From Miscanthus floridulus (Eukaryota > Streptophyta > Magnoliopsida > Poales > Poaceae): DNA of 64,000 nt. The position numbers and the translations under genes were made by a program. Shown here piece by piece: positions 59,230-64,000 of the stretch. The notes under the pieces were generated by a model. The model was not told the DNA's origin and made no database searches. It saw only the letters and a program-made list of their open reading frames with translations. The stretch is from NCBI RefSeq assembly GCF_019320115.1, contig NC_089598.1, positions 81,054,059 through 81,118,058 on the forward strand, given 5' to 3'. Numbering within the stretch: the first letter of the stretch is position 1; each line of letters opens with the position of its first letter.

Positions 59230-59490
59230 AGAGAATTACTCCCGGTGCCAACCACCAACCGGGAGTAAAAACCCTTTTACTCCCGGTGAGTATTACCAAC
59301 CGGGAGTAAAGATACCTTTACTCCCGGTGCGTGTTACCAACCAGGAGTAAAGGTAGGTATACCTTTACTCCCGGTTGGTAACACGCACCGGGAGTAAAGG
59401 GTTTTTTTGGCGGGCCACGAAACTGCAGCCCACCTTTACTCCCGGGTGGGCTTCCCACCCGGGAGTAAAGGTGGCCTGCAGTTTCGTTTC
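59230..59490. repeat. Internal subterminal-type palindrome array
   Basis: At least four palindromic units of TTTACTCCCGGT...ACCAACCGGGAGTAAA lie 1.5 kb inside the right terminus. They end in GGCGGG...CTGCAGTTTCG...CCCGCC as at 423-560. Such arrays normally sit at element ends, so this marks an internal former end. Confidence 0.75.
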
Positions 59491-59909
59491 CCGCCTGTTT
59501 TAAGCAATAGTCTTGTTAAATACAATAGAAATGCAATAGTTTTTGTTAAATACATAGTAAATTAAATAAAAGACATAAAATTATTTTGTTAAAAATATGA
59601 ATTTTCTTTTTGTTTATTGCACATAGGAAAAATCTATAACCTAACTTTTTTTATTTTTTGTTAGAATTATAAAACATAATGTAACTAATATTTATTATTT
59701 CGTTAATGCAAAAATGTAGTGTTTAATTAAAATTATTAAAACTATTGGTTTTGGACAGGAAATTTGTTTTCACATCATTTTAACGTTAATATTTTAATTT
59801 TTCATCACTCAGTATCCTAATTTACCTTTTTGAGAGAGAAATCCCACCAAATCAAACATTGATTTAATTTGAAACATGACATAATAAACATCTGAATTCA
59901 CAATTATTA

Positions 59910-60662
59910 CATGCTTGCCGAGCTGAACACGGTCCGCAAGTTCAACTAGTACGGATTTTCTATAATTTTCTAACTATTTTCTAAGTTTTTATTTATATAT
60001 ACTACGTTTAGGTACGGTGATTGACAGACTACTGCGACGATATCGGGACATGTGAATAAATAACCATCCGTACTAGTTGACCTTGCTTACGTGATCAGCT
60101 CGGCGAGCATTTCTCCACCGGACGGCACCGTACTTGGTCAAGAAAGAGCTCCGATTCTACGAGGAAGGGAACACGGTCTTCCACGACCGTTGTCGCTCTC
60201 CCTCGTAGAATCAAAGCTCCTCCTTGACGTCCGTTACCGCTCGGCAGAGAACATCCTCGCCGACCTGAACACGGTCCGCAAGTTCAACTAGTAAGGATTT
60301 GCTATAATTTTCTAACTATTTTCTAACTTTATATTTATATATACTTTAACCTTCTTTCATGTAAATATGCAAGCTTGAAGTGATTTTGAGCTCAAATTGC
60401 TTACAAATGAAAAAAACCACAATAAAGAACTATAAATATATATAGTGAACAAAATGGCATAAGAAAATGGTAAAAAATGAGAGTATGAGATTGGTAACCT
60501 TTACAACTGAAGAATCGACGGAGGAATCGAAAAAATCGACGGAGGAATCGAAGAATGGATGGAGGAACAATGGAGGGAGGGAGGAAGCAAGAACACTACT
60601 GCAGTGAGCTTCAAAATGTGCTGAGCTCGGGCTCGGGGAGGAAGGAGGAGACGGCCGATTTA
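59910..60662. repeat. GRF-promoter block shared with the first CACTA
   Basis: 60060-60291 matches 14300-14531 and 60340-60650 matches 14000-14270 (and 15260-15540). No GRF coding sequence accompanies it here. Confidence 0.75.
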
Positions 60663-60996
60663 TAAAGGGAGAACATTTAGTCCCGGTTGACGGATCCAAC
60701 CAGGACTAAAGGTAACTTTCCAATCCCGGGCACAGCCACGGCCCGGGAGTAGACCTTTACTCCCGGTTGGAGCCACCAACCGGGAGTAAAAGTATACCTT
60801 TAGTCCCGGTTGGTGGCTCCAACCGGGACTAAAGGTCCCTGCCACCTCTGTCTGGCGCAGTAGCCGTTGGGCAGGGACCTTTAGTCCCGGTTGGATCCAC
60901 CAACCGGGACTAAAGGTATCTCTAGTCCTGGGCGCAAAAAATCCCGGGACTAGAGCCCATTTTGGCCGAGGATCAAAGGTCTGTTCTCTACTAGTG
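60663..60996. repeat. Right subterminal array and terminus of the second CACTA
   Basis: Palindromes of CCTTTAGTCCCGGTTGGTGG and ACCTTTACTCCCGGTTGGAG precede GGTCTGTTCTCTACTAGTG, the same end as at 15873. Confidence 0.85.
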
Positions 60997-60999
60997 CTG

Positions 61000-62206
61000 C
61001 CTAAGTCATTATGAAAAATTTATTCTAAAGTATCCCTTAAACCTCCATGTAGATCCCAGCATATGCCATTGAAAATATAATAAAAAGAAATACTGTGAAC
61101 TTGTCTAACTTTATCCACGGATGGCATTATAAAAAAAACAAATCTAAAGGACATCCCAAACCCCTCCCCTTCCATAAAATGTTAATCTAAATCGCCAACC
61201 ATACTATTTTAGAAAATATTCCGAAGTAACCCTAATTTGCCTCTAACTAGTCATACCTTCCATTATTAAAAACAACATAAAGCAACCCATCTGTACCATA
61301 ATGAAAAATAATCTAATTTTCTGTATTTGCATCTAAATGATCTGTAGTTGTATTATAAAATAAATTCTAAAGTACCTATATACATACATCTAAATTATGC
61401 ACTTCTACTATTGTTAATACAGGAAAACAAACCCACAAGATATACACGTCAAGCTAAGATATTAACTAAACACATGTCAAATGCATGTGGAGGCAAGGTG
61501 CAAAGGGAAACTATGAATATGGATAGAGAAATATAAAGATCTAGTAATTGGTAACTAAATTTTATTGCAATTGGGCAAAAAATAAGGTTGTTTCTAGGTA
61601 TATGATTATTGTGTTAGAATATGAACAACTAGAGAGGAAATAATTTATTTTGATTAGCTATGGTCCCTAGATAAGTTTATCCATGAATTCCGAACACTTA
61701 TCTCTATCTTAAATTACCATCCCGTATAGAGCACCAAGCACTGGTTGATGGACTAGTTAGTAGTTACAAGTAATTTACATTTTGGAAGATTGAAACTTCT
61801 GATGAATTTTTTTTATTGTTCATACTTTTCAAACAAGTTGACTAGGATATTTGGTTTGAAACCATCAAATGGTTGATAATTACTACCATGAACCACGCTT
61901 AATGATATCCCCTGAAACTTTGCTCCCAACACCCAAACATCCATTTTCTATTTGTATCTCATGTTTCATAAAATACATTTGGGCCTTAGTGCCCTCTTAT
62001 TAATTAGTTGAAGGCCCGCAGAAGTCAAGAATGTATTATGATTTTGTATAGACCCAATCATCATCGAGGTCTCCTGAAGAGTCAAACCAGTTGGCATTGA
62101 CCAAGTTTTAGTTTCAGCATTGTTGTTTGTTTTGGACGATGTCAACCCTCTGCATTTTCAAAGCGAGAACTAATTAACTGAACTAGAACACTCTAACTCT
62201 TCAACT
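61000..62206. other. Intergenic region upstream of the CKX pseudogene
   Basis: AT-rich, no gene seen. It is likely to include the ancestral CKX promoter. Confidence 0.5.
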
Positions 62207-62213
62207 ATAAATG
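62207..62213 (+). promoter_or_regulatory. TATA box of the CKX locus
   Basis: TATAAAT lies about 100 bp upstream of the predicted start ATG at 62309, at a plausible distance for a short leader. Confidence 0.55.
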
Positions 62214-62308
62214 TGTAGGGCTCCATGACATTAGGACACACACAAGGATCTCTAATGCAATTAGCAAACTCCAGCCACCCAGCTTCCATTCCAATTCTTT
62301 GCAACAAC

Positions 62309-63390
62309 ATGTCTGAAAGGGTTTATCTAGCTTCATTTCTCATTGTCACCAGCTTCCTCTCCACCATCAGCCATTTCTATATGCTTGCCGAAGCCGGCGC
62401 CTTCCCAGATGATGACATCTTCGCCTTAGACATTGTGTAAAAAATCCGCACAGACCGCAACGACCATGAAGGCCTCTATGGACTTTGGCCACATTGTGGA
62501 AGCTATCCCAAACGGGGTACTCCATCCGACCTCACCCAACGACATTGCCGCCCTAATCCTGCTCTCACTCTCCCAGCAGCCAAAGCCCTTCACAGTGGCG
62601 CCACGCGGGCAAGGGCACTCAGCTCGAGGGCAAGCCCTCGCCCCAGGCGTCGTCGTCGTCGACATGCGCTCGCTCGGCTATGATCACCGTGTTGATGGTC
62701 GCTGCCGCATGAATGTGTCCACCCACGAGCTGTGGGTGGACGTCGGCGGCGAGCAGCTATGGTTCGACGTCCTCCACACTACGCTCGAGCACGGCCACGC
62801 GCCACGCGTCTGGACCGACTACCTCCACATCACCGTCGGCGGCACACTCTCCAATGGCGGCATCGGCGGGCAGGCGTTCCGCCATGGGCCGCAGATCTCC
62901 GACGTGCACGAACTTGACGTGGTAACAGGTACACGTCTCTTGCTGGCCATGTATGTATACATAAATCTGAGAGCTGACCAGTGCACAATATGTAATGGAT
63001 CTGTATTTTTTTGTTGACAATTAACTAACGAACAAGCTATATATGTTGGTGGTTGCAGGCACGGGCGAAATGATCAGCTGTTCGCCGGACAAGAACTCGG
63101 ACCTGTTCTTTGCAGCACTGGGTGGGTTGGGTCAGTTTGGGGTCATAACCCGGGCTCGGATCGCGTTTGAACCCGCTCCCAAACGGGTTCTTTGGGTCCG
63201 ACTCGCCTACGCAGATGTACAATCGTTCACCGGTGACCAGGAACTGCTCATCTCGAAACGGTCTGCCGGCGATTCCGGTGGTTTCGACTACATTGAGGGC
63301 CAAGTCCAGCTGAACCGGATCCTCACCGAGGGCCGGATGTCGTCTTCCTTCTTCTCAGCCCTAGAGCTCCATCAGTTTGCCAAAAATAAC
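62309..63390 (+). pseudogene. CKX: Cytokinin oxidase/dehydrogenase, truncated
   Basis: CKX enzymes are secreted flavoproteins that cleave the cytokinin side chain. The start MSERVYLASFLIVTSFLSTI is a signal peptide. Exon 1 then has the FAD domain, with HPTSPNDIAALI, the FAD-linked His in RGQGHSARGQA, VVVDMRSLGYD, DYLHITVGGTLSNGG and VHELDVVTG. A GT...AG intron (62929-63058) separates exon 2 (CSPDKNSDLFFAALGGLGQF, AFEPAPKRVLWVRL, FDYIEGQVQLN). A TAA at 62438-62440 and a 1-base shift about 20 bases later break exon 1. Similarity stops near 63360-63390, so roughly the C-terminal 40% (substrate domain) is missing; MITE-like and LINE sequence follow. Cytokinin degradation cannot be carried out by this copy. 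Confidence 0.88.
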
Positions 63391-63429
63391 CCCCTAGGCT
63401 TTCTAGTAGCTAAGAGAAAAAATTATACT

Positions 63430-63540
63430 CCATCTCAAAGGAAATGTCATTTTAGCTTCAATGTTAAATCAAATCATCTTTAGTTTAATTAAGTTTTTAT
63501 AAATATGTACTAATATTTTTTGAGGGAATCAGGAAAGGTT
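63430..63540. other. Possible Stowaway-like MITE fragment
   Basis: TACTCCATCTCAAAGGAAAT resembles the start of grass Stowaway elements (TACTCCCTCCGTCCC type). The other end is not found. It lies at the break of the CKX copy. Confidence 0.35.
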
Positions 63541-63850
63541 GCCCTTACCCTTGCTGGTTATATATTTATATAAAGAAAAGAACAAGCTCCAAAAGAGTTT
63601 TAGGAAACAAAAAAGGTAGCAAAGAAAAATAAGAAAATTACAGCATGGCTTCTAGCCATCGACTAATAAGGGGGAAGTATTTTGCTTTTGCCCGATGAAT
63701 GACCTGGGCAAACTCTTGTTTAAATATGCATGTACACCGTTTTAGAGAAGGCTGTAAACCTCCAAAGATTAAGTCGTTTCTGGATATCCAAATACTCCAG
63801 CCCATGAGACCAATAATCTCCATGAAGAAGGGCACATATGTAGTTGTCTC
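63540..63850 (-). pseudogene. LINE ORF2 3' fragment
   Basis: The minus-strand frame MGWSIWISRNDLIFGGLQ, then FAQVIHRAKAKYFPLISRW, is the extreme C-terminus that follows the zf-RVT domain in grass LINEs. It is a 5'-truncated copy; the 5' edge is near 63850. Confidence 0.65.
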
Positions 63851-64000
63851 TTAAAGATTGTAAACGCATCTTCTGTATTATACAAATATTGATGATATTA
63901 AATAAGTAGTATTATATTTATCATGGAATATGTTTTCATAATATAAATATTTAGAATCACAATCATTAATACTATATCTATAAATTTTGTTGAATTTAAA

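Larger units (their letters stand above)
52798..60996 (-). mobile_element. Second CACTA element, chimeric ends
   Basis: The left terminus CACTGGTAGAGAACCGAG and right terminus (inverse CACTAGTAGAGAACAGAC) are flanked by CTG at 52795-52797 and 60997-60999. The body carries a Ptta/Ulp1-type gene on the minus strand and no transposase. From about 59350 to the right end it matches the first CACTA: its 3' region (59400-59780 resembles 440-1960 without the MITE), then its right end (59910-60996 resembles 14290-15873). It is therefore either one rearranged element or two fused partial elements. Confidence 0.8.

Noticed and set aside
58860..59309. Arg/Glu/Gly-rich plus-strand frames
   Set aside because: They come from GC-rich CACTA repeats and run into the subterminal array.

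Overview
This is plant nuclear DNA, almost certainly from a grass and probably a panicoid/Andropogoneae type (sorghum, sugarcane or Miscanthus-like). The evidence is GC-rich monocot exons, CACTA elements with 'CCTTTAGTCCCGGTTGG' subterminal repeats, a 13-kb SIRE/Maximus-type copia element, Tekay/Del-type gypsy sequence and many small MITEs. The species is inferred from element types only. Only two host loci are recognisable: an intact two-exon tetraspanin gene (44627-46317, +) and a broken cytokinin oxidase/dehydrogenase gene (62309-about 63390, +). Nearly everything else is nested transposable elements.

Layout. (1) 1-15873: a CACTA (En/Spm) element read on the minus strand, invaded by a gypsy LTR end (1-422), a 1-kb foldback Mutator-like MITE (655-1699, 9-bp target duplication) and a truncated gypsy element (3429-11130, target duplication GTCAT) that splits its transposase gene. 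A GRF zinc-finger pseudogene and a duplicated promoter block lie at its right end. (2) 15874-24885: intergenic DNA with several MITEs and inverted repeats. (3) 24886-44427: a hAT transposon blown up from about 3.7 kb to 19.5 kb by a full-length copia element (25759-38843, target duplication GTAAC) and an ORF1-only LINE (about 41455-44135). The hAT ends about 200 bp upstream of the tetraspanin start codon. (4) 44627-46317: tetraspanin. (5) 46318-52797: MITEs, including one nested inside another with both 8-bp duplications perfect, degenerate repeats, a LINE remnant and a solo LTR (51810-52730, GGTAG). (6) 52798-60996: a second CACTA carrying a degraded Ptta/DUF8039-like plus Ulp1-type protease gene; its right end belongs to a different CACTA subfamily from its left end. 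(7) 61000-64000: the CKX pseudogene and a LINE tail.

The most striking observation is a 178-codon ORF (6444-6980, -) in the gypsy leader. Its N-terminus copies the histone H3 tail (AKTKKTARKSTG, then PRHQLA), and the rest is coiled coil and acidic. The whole ORF lies inside a predicted GTAAGT...AG intron whose 3' end abuts the gag ATG, so splicing could switch between this protein and Gag. I know of no published description of it, but I could not search.
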